In this document: in pieces, positions 26,642 to 35,396 of the stretch
Position numbering within the stretch: position 1 is the first letter of the stretch
How the letters are laid out: each line of letters begins with the position of its first letter
Origin: Pseudodesulfovibrio sp. zrk46
GTDB taxonomy: Bacteria; Desulfobacterota; Desulfovibrionia; Desulfovibrionales; Desulfovibrionaceae
NCBI RefSeq assembly: GCF_012516435.1
Contig: NZ_CP051216.1
Location: 2,975,669 to 3,039,668, forward strand
DNA: 64,000 nt
Direction of reading: 5' to 3'
Made by a program: the position numbers and the translations under genes
Notes under the pieces: generated by a model
Database searches by the model: none
Seen by the model: the letters and a program-made list of their open reading frames with translations, nothing else
What the model was told of the DNA's origin: nothing

Positions 26642-27375
26642 TGATTAGTAATGGAGTCGATCCCGGCTTATTGGCCAAGCAGGCAACGGATACCCGCGAT
26701 ATCGTTCGTTTCAAGCAGGAAATGGATGGTCTAAAGGAGCGCCTTTCGGGGAACTCTGGCGACAACGAAAAGGAACTGCGCAAGGCGTGTCAGGACTTTG
26801 AAGCCGTGTTTATCTCCAAGATATGGCAGGGCATGAAGTCTACTGTACCCAAAGAAGGGTACCTGCATTCCAAGCAGGAAGAGCAGTACATGTCCATGTT
26901 TGATCGCGAATTTGCCGAGAAGATGTCTCGAGCAGGCGGTATTGGCTTGGCGGACATGATCTATGATCAACTTAGTCAGAAACTCAAGCAGACAAGCCGT
27001 GACACTTTGTCTGGAGCTGCAGAGATCAAGCCTTTGGCTGACCAGCCTATAGAACTCGCTCGTCGTGGGCCTATCCCTTTGAATCCTACTGAGGGAATGA
27101 CTCTGGAAGACTGGGGAGCAGATGAGGCTGTCGACACTCAGGTTTCTGGGGTTGTATCCAGCGGTGATAATGCAGCAGGAGTTGCGACGGCCAATTCTTC
27201 CACCTTGCCCATGAGCGACGTGGATGTGAAAGCCCGGATTGAGGAGCTCGCTCGTCGCTTGGAAGCAGACCGAATCAAGGCTGGATTATTGGGAACAGCT
27301 CCGGCTGCTGCAAAGAATGCATATGATTTAGAACCTAATATGCAAGTTGGCCAGAAACTTGCAAAAAATGGATGA
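26641..27375 (+). CDS. flgJ: Rod-binding protein FlgJ, N-terminal type
   Basis: This 244-residue protein has the FlgJ rod-cap domain (KACQDFEAVFISKIWQGMKS near 53-72, then MFDREFAEKMSRAGGIGLAD). It lacks the C-terminal muramidase domain of enterobacterial FlgJ. The last 120 residues are low in recognisable motifs. In such species a separate hydrolase must clear peptidoglycan for the rod. The start overlaps the flgI stop. Confidence 0.88.
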   Translation: MISNGVDPGLLAKQATDTRDIVRFKQEMDGLKERLSGNSGDNEKELRKACQDFEAVFISKIWQGMKSTVPKEGYLHSKQEEQYMSMFDREFAEKMSRAGGIGLADMIYDQLSQKLKQTSRDTLSGAAEIKPLADQPIELARRGPIPLNPTEGMTLEDWGADEAVDTQVSGVVSSGDNAAGVATANSSTLPMSDVDVKARIEELARRLEADRIKAGLLGTAPAAAKNAYDLEPNMQVGQKLAKNG

Positions 27376-27452
27376 GTCTCAAGTTTCATTAAGAGACGAT
27401 AAAGACTGATTAGTTCGTAAAATCAACAAGTTGCAGCGGAAAAGGTGACAGT

Positions 27453-27932
27453 ATGATCCGTCTCATAGAGGAAAATTTGGTCCGGCAGAACAAGGCGATA
27501 ATGTTGCTTTTCATTCTGTTGGAGGAAGAATTTACCCGTCTGATGAGTTCCAATCCTCAAAGCGTTTCCCAGATTGAGCTTTCTATTCAGGAACTCATGC
27601 GTCAGATAGCCGTTGAACGTGCTTCCCTGCGTCGCATGGTCGGCAAGGTCGTTGAAGGGGCGCAGCGTGTGAGTGAACTTTATCCAGTAATGGACGAACA
27701 AACTCGCGAGAGTTTTGAACAAATGATTTCCATGCTTGATGAGACCGAGCAGAAGTGCGGTGTGCAGGCTTCCAAGAATAATGAGATGGCTATGGCTCTT
27801 TTTGATCAGAGCAAGAGCTTGTTGGAATTTATGCACAATCAGATCAAGCCCAAGAACAATCATGCATACTCCGCAGCAGGACGTTATGCTAAGGCCGCTA
27901 ACAGTGCGCGGCTCCTGACCGGGAGGCTCTAA
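27453..27932 (+). CDS. flgN: FlgN-family export chaperone
   Basis: This 159-residue, mostly helical protein precedes flgK and flgL directly (its stop abuts the flgK ATG). It has the heptad-rich character of FlgN chaperones (LIEENLVRQNKAIMLLFILL), and LEEEFTRLMSSN follows. FlgN binds the C-termini of FlgK and FlgL before export. The assignment rests on position, size and helical character. AAAGGTGA precedes the ATG. Confidence 0.75.
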   Translation: MIRLIEENLVRQNKAIMLLFILLEEEFTRLMSSNPQSVSQIELSIQELMRQIAVERASLRRMVGKVVEGAQRVSELYPVMDEQTRESFEQMISMLDETEQKCGVQASKNNEMAMALFDQSKSLLEFMHNQIKPKNNHAYSAAGRYAKAANSARLLTGRL

Positions 27933-30068
27933 ATGTCCTTCGGCGCCAACTCCATTCTCGACATGGGCCGCTGGGCCCTGTTCGCTTCACAGGTCCAACT
28001 GCAGGTCACCGGTCAAAACATTTCCAATGTTAATACCGAAGGCTATGCACGTCGCTCTGTGACGCTGGAGGAAGGCCCGTACATTGATTACTCTCCTGGT
28101 CAGCTCGGCACAGGTGTTAAAGCCAAAGAAGTTACCCGTAACTTTGATGATATGGTTGAGGCTTTGTATCTTGAACAGAAGTCTCTCTCCGACAAGTGGG
28201 GCAACCTTTGGGAACAGCTCAAGAGTGTTGAAAATCTGCTCAACGAATCAAGTGGTACTGGTGTCAGTAACACCTTGTCTCAGTATTTCAATTCCTGGAA
28301 CGAAGTTAGCCAACATCCTGATAACTACGGCTCTCGGCAGTCAGTAGTTAACGATGCAGCTACTTTGATTTCAACCCTCAAGCAGGTCGACACCGACCTT
28401 TCTCTCATGCAGCAGCGTATCAACTCTACAGTTGATTCTCAGATCGATCAGGCCAATACGCTTATGGTCGAGATTGCTGACCTGAACAAAGAAATTCAGG
28501 TGCACCACATTGAGGGGCAGAATAATGCAAATACGCTTCTTGATGAGCGTGGTCGCAAGGTTCGAGAGCTTGGCGAACTCATGGATATTAAGACCATCGA
28601 CAATGGTGGTGGAAATTTTACTATCCTGACCAAGGCTGGGCATACGCTGGTGGATGGCGTTAGTCACTTTGCTCTTGAGTTTAACGCTCCTGAAACCACC
28701 ACCGATTTACGTCCCGGATCTACTTTTGCCGGAGAGATTTACTTCAGTGGCAATGATGACTTCGAGTATACGATTGAGTTTGTTAACTCCAGTTCAGGTA
28801 CCACTGCTGCCGGTTTGGTTACTTCCGATTCCAGTTCAGCTCAGTTCCGTGTTTCCATGGATGGTGGAGTGACCTGGCTTACAGACGAATCAGGTAATGA
28901 GAAGCTCTTTTATGCCCGAGATTATGATTCTCGCGTCAATGTTGAAGGGCTTCAAATCTGGTTCGGTAGTAATGCCAGCTCGAAGGGGTCGCCCACTGGC
29001 GAGTTTCAGGATGGTGATCGTTTCATTATTAGCCCGCACCAAAGTGTCTACTGGGTGGAGAACACTTCCCATAAGGAAAACATTACACCTCAGCTGCATT
29101 TTAATGGTGAAGAGAACACCAGACGTCTTACTGGCGGTAGCATCACAGCCATGCTAACCTTCCGAGATAACTACGTTGGTAAGTACCGTGAAAAGCTCGA
29201 GAAGCTTGCCGAAGGGATTATCTGGGAAACCAACCGCAGGCACAGCCAGGGTGCAGGGCTTCAGACTTTCCAAGTTACCGAAGGTACCTACCAGGTCTCG
29301 GATATGACCAAGGCTCTGGGCTCGGATTCTACAGGCCTCGCGTTTGGCAGTAAGCTCCAGTCTGGTAGCTCTTTCATGTACGTTTACAACGAGTCCACCG
29401 GTTTGATGACCTCTGGCGCAGCTCTGGACTTTGGCGGTGGGGCAACCTTCAATCCTGTGACTCACACGCTGGAAGATGTTCGGGATGCTTTCAATAACAC
29501 TTATCCCGGTATGATCTCTGCCACTATCGTGAATAACAAGCTGCACCTTGAGGCTGAGAGCGGATACTCCTTCGCATTTGGAACCGATAGTGCCGGGCTG
29601 TATGCAGGGCTTGGGCTCAATACGTTCTTTAAGGGCTCTTCTCCACAGGATATGTTGGTAAACGAGAAGGTCTCAGGCGATCTTGACTACCTGGCCACTG
29701 GGCATGTGAACGGAGCTGGTGAAATTAACTCTGGTGATAACACTACTGCGTTATCCATGTATGAGCTGCGTGAAGTCGATGTTACCATATCCACGCTGAC
29801 CGAAGGTACTACGCAAACTACTTTGCTGGATTACTACAATGGGTTGGTGGGTAATGTTGGTACAGATACCAATCGTGCAGAGTTCAATCAGAATTTCTAC
29901 AAGACCCTGTCCAATGATCTTGATGAGAGACAGCAGCAGGTCTCGGGCGTCAACCTTGATGAAGAGATGAGTGATCTCATCAAGTACCAGGCATCCTATA
30001 CGGCAGCGGCCAAGCTGATCACTACCGCGGACCAGATGCTGCAAACCATCTTGTCGTTGAAGCCATAA
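27933..30068 (+). CDS. flgK: Hook-filament junction protein FlgK
   Basis: This 711-residue protein joins hook and filament. The N-terminus has QVQLQVTGQNISNVNTEGYA and the C-terminus DEEMSDLIKYQASYTAAAKL, both FlgK signatures. It is longer than the 547-residue E. coli protein. An inserted region around 270-380 contains an Asp-box-like motif, SMDGGVTW, at 308-315, also present in FlgL downstream. This insert probably forms a surface domain of the junction. Confidence 0.95.
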   Translation: MSFGANSILDMGRWALFASQVQLQVTGQNISNVNTEGYARRSVTLEEGPYIDYSPGQLGTGVKAKEVTRNFDDMVEALYLEQKSLSDKWGNLWEQLKSVENLLNESSGTGVSNTLSQYFNSWNEVSQHPDNYGSRQSVVNDAATLISTLKQVDTDLSLMQQRINSTVDSQIDQANTLMVEIADLNKEIQVHHIEGQNNANTLLDERGRKVRELGELMDIKTIDNGGGNFTILTKAGHTLVDGVSHFALEFNAPETTTDLRPGSTFAGEIYFSGNDDFEYTIEFVNSSSGTTAAGLVTSDSSSAQFRVSMDGGVTWLTDESGNEKLFYARDYDSRVNVEGLQIWFGSNASSKGSPTGEFQDGDRFIISPHQSVYWVENTSHKENITPQLHFNGEENTRRLTGGSITAMLTFRDNYVGKYREKLEKLAEGIIWETNRRHSQGAGLQTFQVTEGTYQVSDMTKALGSDSTGLAFGSKLQSGSSFMYVYNESTGLMTSGAALDFGGGATFNPVTHTLEDVRDAFNNTYPGMISATIVNNKLHLEAESGYSFAFGTDSAGLYAGLGLNTFFKGSSPQDMLVNEKVSGDLDYLATGHVNGAGEINSGDNTTALSMYELREVDVTISTLTEGTTQTTLLDYYNGLVGNVGTDTNRAEFNQNFYKTLSNDLDERQQQVSGVNLDEEMSDLIKYQASYTAAAKLITTADQMLQTILSLKP

Positions 30069-30083
30069 GGGGAGAGGTGGAAT

Positions 30084-31745
30084 ATGCGCGTAACCCAGCA
30101 GATGCTTTTTAACAGGTACGTCTTCAACCTGAATACCTCGCTCACATCGTTGATGGATCTCAACGTTAAGGCTCAGACGCAGAAGCGAATAAATAAGCCT
30201 AGTGATGATCCAACTGGAATGACCCGTATTCTCGATCATCGTGATACCATTCGTTCTTTGGAGCAATATAAGGAGAATATCTCCACTGCCAAGGGCTGGC
30301 TGAAGAGTGCTGACGAATCCTTGATGCAGGTTTCCACTATCTTGACTCGTGCCAAGGAACTGGCGACTCAGGCTGCCACTGGTACTGTGGATGAGAACAA
30401 CCGTGAGCAGATCAGTTATGAACTGCGAAGCCTTTTCGAGCAGCTGGTTGGTCTGTCCAATACCAAGTTTGAGGGCAACACCGTCTTTTCCGGCCATAAG
30501 ACTGATGCGCCGGCTTTTCAGGAAACCATGTGGCTGACCACCAATGACGAGAACTTTGGCAGTTCGGTTGACTTTACAGTTAACGGTTCAGCCAAGAAGA
30601 CTGTTCTTGTCCAGTTTGTTGATGAGACGGGTACAGTTGCTGTTGGTGGTGATATGAATCTTTCCAATGCCGGTGTGCGGTATTCCATTGACGGCGGTGA
30701 CACCTGGCTTACTGACGGTTCCATGAGTTTCTCAGGGGGGCGGGGAACACTTTCTCTCCCACAAAGCGGAACCAGTGTGGATTTCCATAGTGATGCAACT
30801 GTAAAGAACAATGATCCCAACGATCCTGAAGTGGCCGATGGTACTTGGATGTGGATCAGGCCGGCAGTACAATACATGGGTGATGACGATGATCCACCAC
30901 CGTTGGTAGATAAGCTTGGTACAGGTAGCACTTCAGTTTCCGCTTCCGCATCTGGTGAATTTTTGAGCACCAATGTCACGGTTCGTATTGACAATTCGTC
31001 CCAGGTTCGGATGGATGAAGATATTGAGTATTCCTATTCTCTCGATGGCGGTATCAACTGGGTGACAGGTAATGTGGCTCAGGCCGACTCTTCTTCTAAT
31101 GCCTCAATTCTTGGTGTCGCCAATGGTGGTATTCTGACATTGAGTTCCAACGGGTCAAATTACTTACAACCTGGGCAACAGTTTGTTATTCGTCCCCGTT
31201 CTTCGGATATCGAATTGGATATTTCTTCTAGTGAGCGTGTCCGTGTAAATGATGTCGGTAAGGAAATCTTTGGTGGCATCTATATGGATCCTGATTCCGT
31301 TCTCGCTGCCGATGGTGAAATACTGACATTGGGGAGTTCCAATGCTGGACGAGTATTCCATTCCAATGGTGCTCCTAAGATGTCTATCACGATTCAGGGA
31401 CAGGACGAAGTGTCCAAGAATCTGTTCGAAGTGATGGGCAATCTGGTAGCGTTTACCGAGACGAACAATCAGACAGGTGTGCAGCAGGCTTTGGGTAATC
31501 TTGTCCTGGCCCAGGAGCATATCATGAATCGGGTCGCCGATGTCGGTGGTCGTGAAAGTCGTCTTGATGTTGGTGAGACAATTGTCGATGGACTCAAGCT
31601 CAACGAGGAAACTTTGGTTAGTTCCATTGAGGATGCGGATGTGAGTGAACTTATGACCGATTTGGCTCAACAGCAGATTGTGTATGAGTCTGTGCTTCGG
31701 TCCACTTCCATGATCATGCAACTGAACCTCGGCAAGTTTATTTAA
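30084..31745 (+). CDS. flgL: Hook-filament junction protein FlgL
   Basis: This 553-residue protein begins MRVTQQMLFNRYVFNLNTSL with QKRINKPSDDPTGMTRIL, and ends with ESVLRSTSMIMQLNLGKFI, as in FlgL. Known FlgL proteins are often near 300 residues; here about 230 extra residues lie between about 140 and 390. The insert carries two Asp-box-like motifs, SIDGGDTW at 201-208 and SLDGGINW at 319-326, matching the one in FlgK. It lies 15 bases after flgK with a GGGGAGAGG ribosome site. Confidence 0.95.
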   Translation: MRVTQQMLFNRYVFNLNTSLTSLMDLNVKAQTQKRINKPSDDPTGMTRILDHRDTIRSLEQYKENISTAKGWLKSADESLMQVSTILTRAKELATQAATGTVDENNREQISYELRSLFEQLVGLSNTKFEGNTVFSGHKTDAPAFQETMWLTTNDENFGSSVDFTVNGSAKKTVLVQFVDETGTVAVGGDMNLSNAGVRYSIDGGDTWLTDGSMSFSGGRGTLSLPQSGTSVDFHSDATVKNNDPNDPEVADGTWMWIRPAVQYMGDDDDPPPLVDKLGTGSTSVSASASGEFLSTNVTVRIDNSSQVRMDEDIEYSYSLDGGINWVTGNVAQADSSSNASILGVANGGILTLSSNGSNYLQPGQQFVIRPRSSDIELDISSSERVRVNDVGKEIFGGIYMDPDSVLAADGEILTLGSSNAGRVFHSNGAPKMSITIQGQDEVSKNLFEVMGNLVAFTETNNQTGVQQALGNLVLAQEHIMNRVADVGGRESRLDVGETIVDGLKLNEETLVSSIEDADVSELMTDLAQQQIVYESVLRSTSMIMQLNLGKFI

Positions 31746-31844
31746 TTTTCCTAACGTACTGGACTTGGAACGAAACGTGATGTAGTCGGCTTTCTAGGGG
31801 ATTCGCACAGATGCGGACCGCAAGCCGTAACGATTGGTGGCAAC

Positions 31845-32087
31845 ATGCTGATACTGACCCGGAGACCGGGAGAAAGCCTCTATCTAGGCGATAATATCAA
31901 GCTGAAGATCCTGAGCGTTCAGGGGAAGCAGATAAAAATCGGTCTGGATGTCCCCGAAGACATGACTGTCTATCGGGAAGAGGTGTATTTGAAGATCAAG
32001 GAACAGAACAAGCAGGCGCTGGAAACTAGCCAGCAAGACCTGCTCGCGGCGGCTGTGCTATGGGAAAAGAAAGAACTCAAAAAATAA
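31845..32087 (+). CDS. csrA: Carbon storage regulator CsrA
   Basis: This 80-residue CsrA binds GGA motifs in mRNA leaders and in many bacteria controls flagellin translation. Landmarks are [20 protein letters not shown] and [23 protein letters not shown] motifs occur in its own 99-base leader (GGGGATTC, GCGGACC), so autoregulation is possible. It overlaps fliW, its protein antagonist (TAATG). Confidence 0.96.
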   Translation: MLILTRRPGESLYLGDNIKLKILSVQGKQIKIGLDVPEDMTVYREEVYLKIKEQNKQALETSQQDLLAAAVLWEKKELKK

Positions 32088-32503
32088 TGACGAGGCTGGG
32101 CGAGCGCGATATCAGCCCGGACGGAATTGTGTACTTCCCTCGTGGTCTCATAGGTCTCGAGGATAAGCGCGAATTCGTGTTGTTGAGTGTGACAGAGGGC
32201 TCTCCGTTTCTGCTTTTGCAGTGCGTTACAGACCCCGGGCTCGGGCTGCTTGTGGCCGATCCTTATGCCTTCATGGATGAATATGACGTGAAGCTGGAAA
32301 AAATGGATCGTAAGACACTGAAGATAGAGAATATCAAGCAGTTGGCCATACTGGTCACAGTGACCATTCCACAAAACAAACCTGAAAACACCACCCTCAA
32401 TCTTCAGGGGCCGATTGTCATCAACCACAAGTCGAGGATTGGTGTCCAGGTTCCACAAACCGAAGCTGGGTATCCTACCCACTTCAATCCGATTGATCGC
32501 TAG
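32087..32503 (+). CDS. fliW: CsrA antagonist FliW
   Basis: From the ATG at 32087 this is a 138-residue FliW. It opens with [20 protein letters not shown] and LIGLEDKREFVLL, as usual for the family, and has LAILVTVTIP and NLQGPIVINHKSRIG later. FliW binds flagellin and CsrA in turn, coupling flagellin synthesis to export. A longer frame from 32060 would overlap csrA by 28 bases, but family N-termini favour this start. Confidence 0.93.
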   Translation: MTRLGERDISPDGIVYFPRGLIGLEDKREFVLLSVTEGSPFLLLQCVTDPGLGLLVADPYAFMDEYDVKLEKMDRKTLKIENIKQLAILVTVTIPQNKPENTTLNLQGPIVINHKSRIGVQVPQTEAGYPTHFNPIDR

Positions 32504-32526
32504 TTAGTCGGGTCAGCCTTCTTTCA

Positions 32527-32838
32527 CTATACAAGAAGTTGGAGGTCGTCGCGGATAAGATTCGCTGCGGCCTTCTTTACATCAGGCTGGTAAGTACCGG
32601 CCTTGACCTGCTGCTTGAGGCGTTCAATCTTTTCACGGCGAACGTCTGGCGCTTCCTTGGCCGTTTGCAGGGAGGCTCCCCGCAATCTGGCTTCAGAAGA
32701 TAAAACCACTCGATCAGCGCTGGATCCCTTTTCGGAGGTTGACTCCTGGACCTTCTTTGCCTGATCGGCAGGGCGGTTGCCATCGATCTTCTTGTTAGCG
32801 TAAGGGTGCTGGTCCCCTACAATGTTTCTGATAACCAT
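32527..32838 (-). CDS. flgM: Anti-sigma-28 factor FlgM
   Basis: From the ATG whose first base is 32838 (GGGAGGGA ribosome site) this is a 103-residue, probably unfolded protein. Its C-terminal half, ADRVVLSSEARLRGASLQTA and VRREKIERLKQQVKAGTYQ, matches the FliA-binding region of FlgM. FlgM holds back sigma-28 until the hook is finished and it is exported. It is convergent with fliW and follows the small companion gene by 29 bases. Confidence 0.9.
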   Translation of the reverse strand: MVIRNIVGDQHPYANKKIDGNRPADQAKKVQESTSEKGSSADRVVLSSEARLRGASLQTAKEAPDVRREKIERLKQQVKAGTYQPDVKKAAANLIRDDLQLLV

Positions 32839-32867
32839 AGTCTTCCCTCCCGAATTTTTCGGGACTA

Positions 32868-33278
32868 TCAAAGCATTGTTGCATCAACCTTTGACAGTGT
32901 TATCTCCCACAGTCTGCGCATCACCTTAGCCCTCTCGGCTCCAGTAATTTCCTGCGCCCCTTGCTGTGTCTCCTTTAATATCTGAACGTCTCTTCCGTCT
33001 ACCGGATATTCAAAAACAAACCGGGACTGGAATTCCTCCTCCATCTGTCTCAGGATGGCGGCGACAACGGGCGTATGCTCCGCGTTGACGATCAGGTTTT
33101 CAATGACCTCGTGCGCAATGCGCTCAACCATTTGACGACGCTTGGCCTGCTTGGCGACATCGTCCAACGGCGGCGATGCTCCCATGGCTTGGCGAAAGCG
33201 TGCAAGACGCTTTGCACTCGTCAGCTGCTTTCCATAGGTGCGCAGCATGGTTCTCACATTGGCCGATTGAGTCTTCAC
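32868..33278 (-). CDS. Conserved small protein upstream of flgM, unknown function
   Basis: From the GTG at 33278 (ribosome site AAGGAAGG) this is a 136-residue, helical, charged protein. It has no signal peptide or membrane segment. I recognise no named domain. It precedes flgM on the same strand at the edge of the flagellar cluster, so a role in flagellar regulation or export is the natural guess, but that is inference. An upstream TTG at 33320 would extend it by 14 residues. Confidence 0.65.
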   Translation of the reverse strand: MKTQSANVRTMLRTYGKQLTSAKRLARFRQAMGASPPLDDVAKQAKRRQMVERIAHEVIENLIVNAEHTPVVAAILRQMEEEFQSRFVFEYPVDGRDVQILKETQQGAQEITGAERAKVMRRLWEITLSKVDATML

Positions 33279-33573
33279 AGTATTAATCCTTCCTTGATTG
33301 ATATGATCGACATCCTTCAAATTAACTTTAGGGTGAAATGTTAAAAAAATCTAGAAATGGTGATTTTTATCAAAGGGCGGATGTGAGTGATTTTGAAAAA
33401 GGTTGAATGTTTTTGGTTTTTTAAATAAAAAAAGAGCCTAGTCTAGCGAAGCGGAAAGTTTTCATTTAGTCGCTTTATGATGAGGATAGAGGTGGGGTGT
33501 TTTTCCCGCCTTTGCCAGCCTCCCAATATAATTGAGGAAGAGCGTTTTGTCTCTTTTTATGGTGGAGAATCGC

Positions 33574-35337
33574 ATGGGTTTTGACCGCAATTTCGACTCG
33601 GTTCTGGATATTCGTTACGGCCTCGACGTCTCTTTGGATGCGTTGCTGCTCCATCTTATGACGGAGAATCATCTCGAGTATACCATTGATCCTGATAAAA
33701 ATGGCTCCATGGAGCAGCTTAGATTCATGATGGCTCTTGAAGAGGGCGAGTTTTATGCTCCCTGTTCAGATAAAATGTTCCGCATGTTGCTGGAAGAAGG
33801 GTTGCCCAATGAATTGCTGCAGGACTATCTGCGTCAGTGGAAGACTTTTATCGCCCTCACTCGCAATTTCTGTTCAGATCGGGAACAAGCTAGTCGTTTC
33901 ATTCAGCTTGCTCGCCATAAGTTTCGTATGACTCTTGCGTCCCCCATTCTCATTCCGTCAAGACTCATGAAACGGCTCATTACTATTTTTATGACGCAGA
34001 GTGGTATTGATGATCCTTATCGAGATATTCGCAGGGCGCTGAATCGACGAGCTGTCAAAGTGGTTGCAGGGGACACCTTCGATTCAATGGTTAATAAGTG
34101 TTATGATCCTACTGAGACTTGTGAGCGTATAGATGACCTGCGTCATAAGCTTGATATGTTGGAAGTGGAACGGCTTATGCGTATCTCTACGATTACAGAT
34201 AATTGGTCTCCAGAGTCGTTTGATGAAAATGCACTACAAAAAGTAGATATTGATGGTGAAATTCGTGAGAGCAATGACTTGTTCTCAGATGTATATGAGA
34301 CACTGGGTAAGGATAGTGAAGATTCCAAGCGTATTCTTTACATCCCTAATCGAGCAGGTGGACTGATTTTCGATCTTCAGGTGGTAAAAGCTCTACTTCG
34401 CCTTGGGCATCGGGTCATTATGGCGCTCAAGGAAGGTTTTTTCTTCGAGTATCCGACCTTTTGGGACCGGGATAGTGATCCGGAATTGGCCGAACAGTTC
34501 AATGGTGCTCATTTTGTGAGTGAAGATCGTCTGTCCAAAAACGAGTTGTTGTCCATCATGAGGCAACATAGGTTTGTTGTTATCTCTGATGGCACTCGTG
34601 AGAAGTTTAATCCTTATAGATGCTCTGTGACTTTTGCTCGTGCATGGAAAGAGTGTGACCTAATAATGGCCAAGGGCAGGACGATTCATAAGAGACTTGT
34701 GGAAACGAGTCATAATTTTACTCGCGATATTGTCAGTTTCTATCGTAATGACGAAGGAGAATTTGTCTTAAACTATCGTCCTAAACCTGAGTCGGTATAT
34801 ACGTTTAGCGAACGATATATTTCACTAAAGGCTGATGAGATCATTGCAGAGATGCGTGCCGCCCGCCATGAAGGCAAGACTGTCATGTTCTATTCTGGCA
34901 TCATTGGCAGTGTGCCGGGGCAAACCAAGGTGGCAATCGAAGTAATTACTACCTATGTCAATCATCTGCGTGAACAGCTTGATGACGTGTATATCATCAA
35001 CCCTGGTGAACATTTTGAGGAAGGTATGGATGCTGACGATCTCATGTTCATGTGGGAGAAAGTTCAGCGTAGTGGTTATATCAATGTCTGGCGTTTTCAG
35101 ACGCATTTCGATATTGAAAAGAGCTTCGAGTTGTTGGGTAAAAAGGTGCCTCCTGTCTGGACGGGCAAAGATGCCACGTATTCCACTGGTTGTACCAAGG
35201 AAATGCATATCGCCCTTGATGTGCAGAAGTCTTACCCGGAACTTCAGATCATTAGTCCCAGCCCGGAAAAGTTTTTCCGTAGACGGGAATACGGCGTTGG
35301 TAAGTTCTGTGATGTAGCGATTGATTCATGCGGATAA
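33574..35337 (+). CDS. ARMT1-like (DUF89) domain protein
   Basis: From the ATG at 33574 (GGTGGAG six bases upstream) this is a 587-residue protein. The second half resembles the ARMT1/DUF89 fold. There is LYIPNRAGGLIFDLQVVKAL, VIMALKEGFFFEYPTFWD, VISDGTREKFNPYR and ECDLIMAKGRTIHKRLVET, corresponding to the DUF89 active-site strands and the AKG motif. DUF89 proteins are metal-dependent phosphatases of damaged metabolites or methyltransferase-like proteins. The N-terminal 250 residues are helical and unassigned. Substrate unknown. It overlaps the mltA region by a few bases at the 3' end only if the longest mltA frame is used. Confidence 0.75.
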   Translation: MGFDRNFDSVLDIRYGLDVSLDALLLHLMTENHLEYTIDPDKNGSMEQLRFMMALEEGEFYAPCSDKMFRMLLEEGLPNELLQDYLRQWKTFIALTRNFCSDREQASRFIQLARHKFRMTLASPILIPSRLMKRLITIFMTQSGIDDPYRDIRRALNRRAVKVVAGDTFDSMVNKCYDPTETCERIDDLRHKLDMLEVERLMRISTITDNWSPESFDENALQKVDIDGEIRESNDLFSDVYETLGKDSEDSKRILYIPNRAGGLIFDLQVVKALLRLGHRVIMALKEGFFFEYPTFWDRDSDPELAEQFNGAHFVSEDRLSKNELLSIMRQHRFVVISDGTREKFNPYRCSVTFARAWKECDLIMAKGRTIHKRLVETSHNFTRDIVSFYRNDEGEFVLNYRPKPESVYTFSERYISLKADEIIAEMRAARHEGKTVMFYSGIIGSVPGQTKVAIEVITTYVNHLREQLDDVYIINPGEHFEEGMDADDLMFMWEKVQRSGYINVWRFQTHFDIEKSFELLGKKVPPVWTGKDATYSTGCTKEMHIALDVQKSYPELQIISPSPEKFFRRREYGVGKFCDVAIDSCG

Positions 35338-35396
35338 ATCAGATTTTACTTAAGCGGGAAATGAAAGCGCAAAAGATTAAGAAACAGGGGCGGTTG

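Noticed and set aside
31746..31844. Possible csrA-leader riboswitch
   Set aside because: The 99-base leader has two GGA motifs that could bind CsrA, but no stable ligand-type fold was found.
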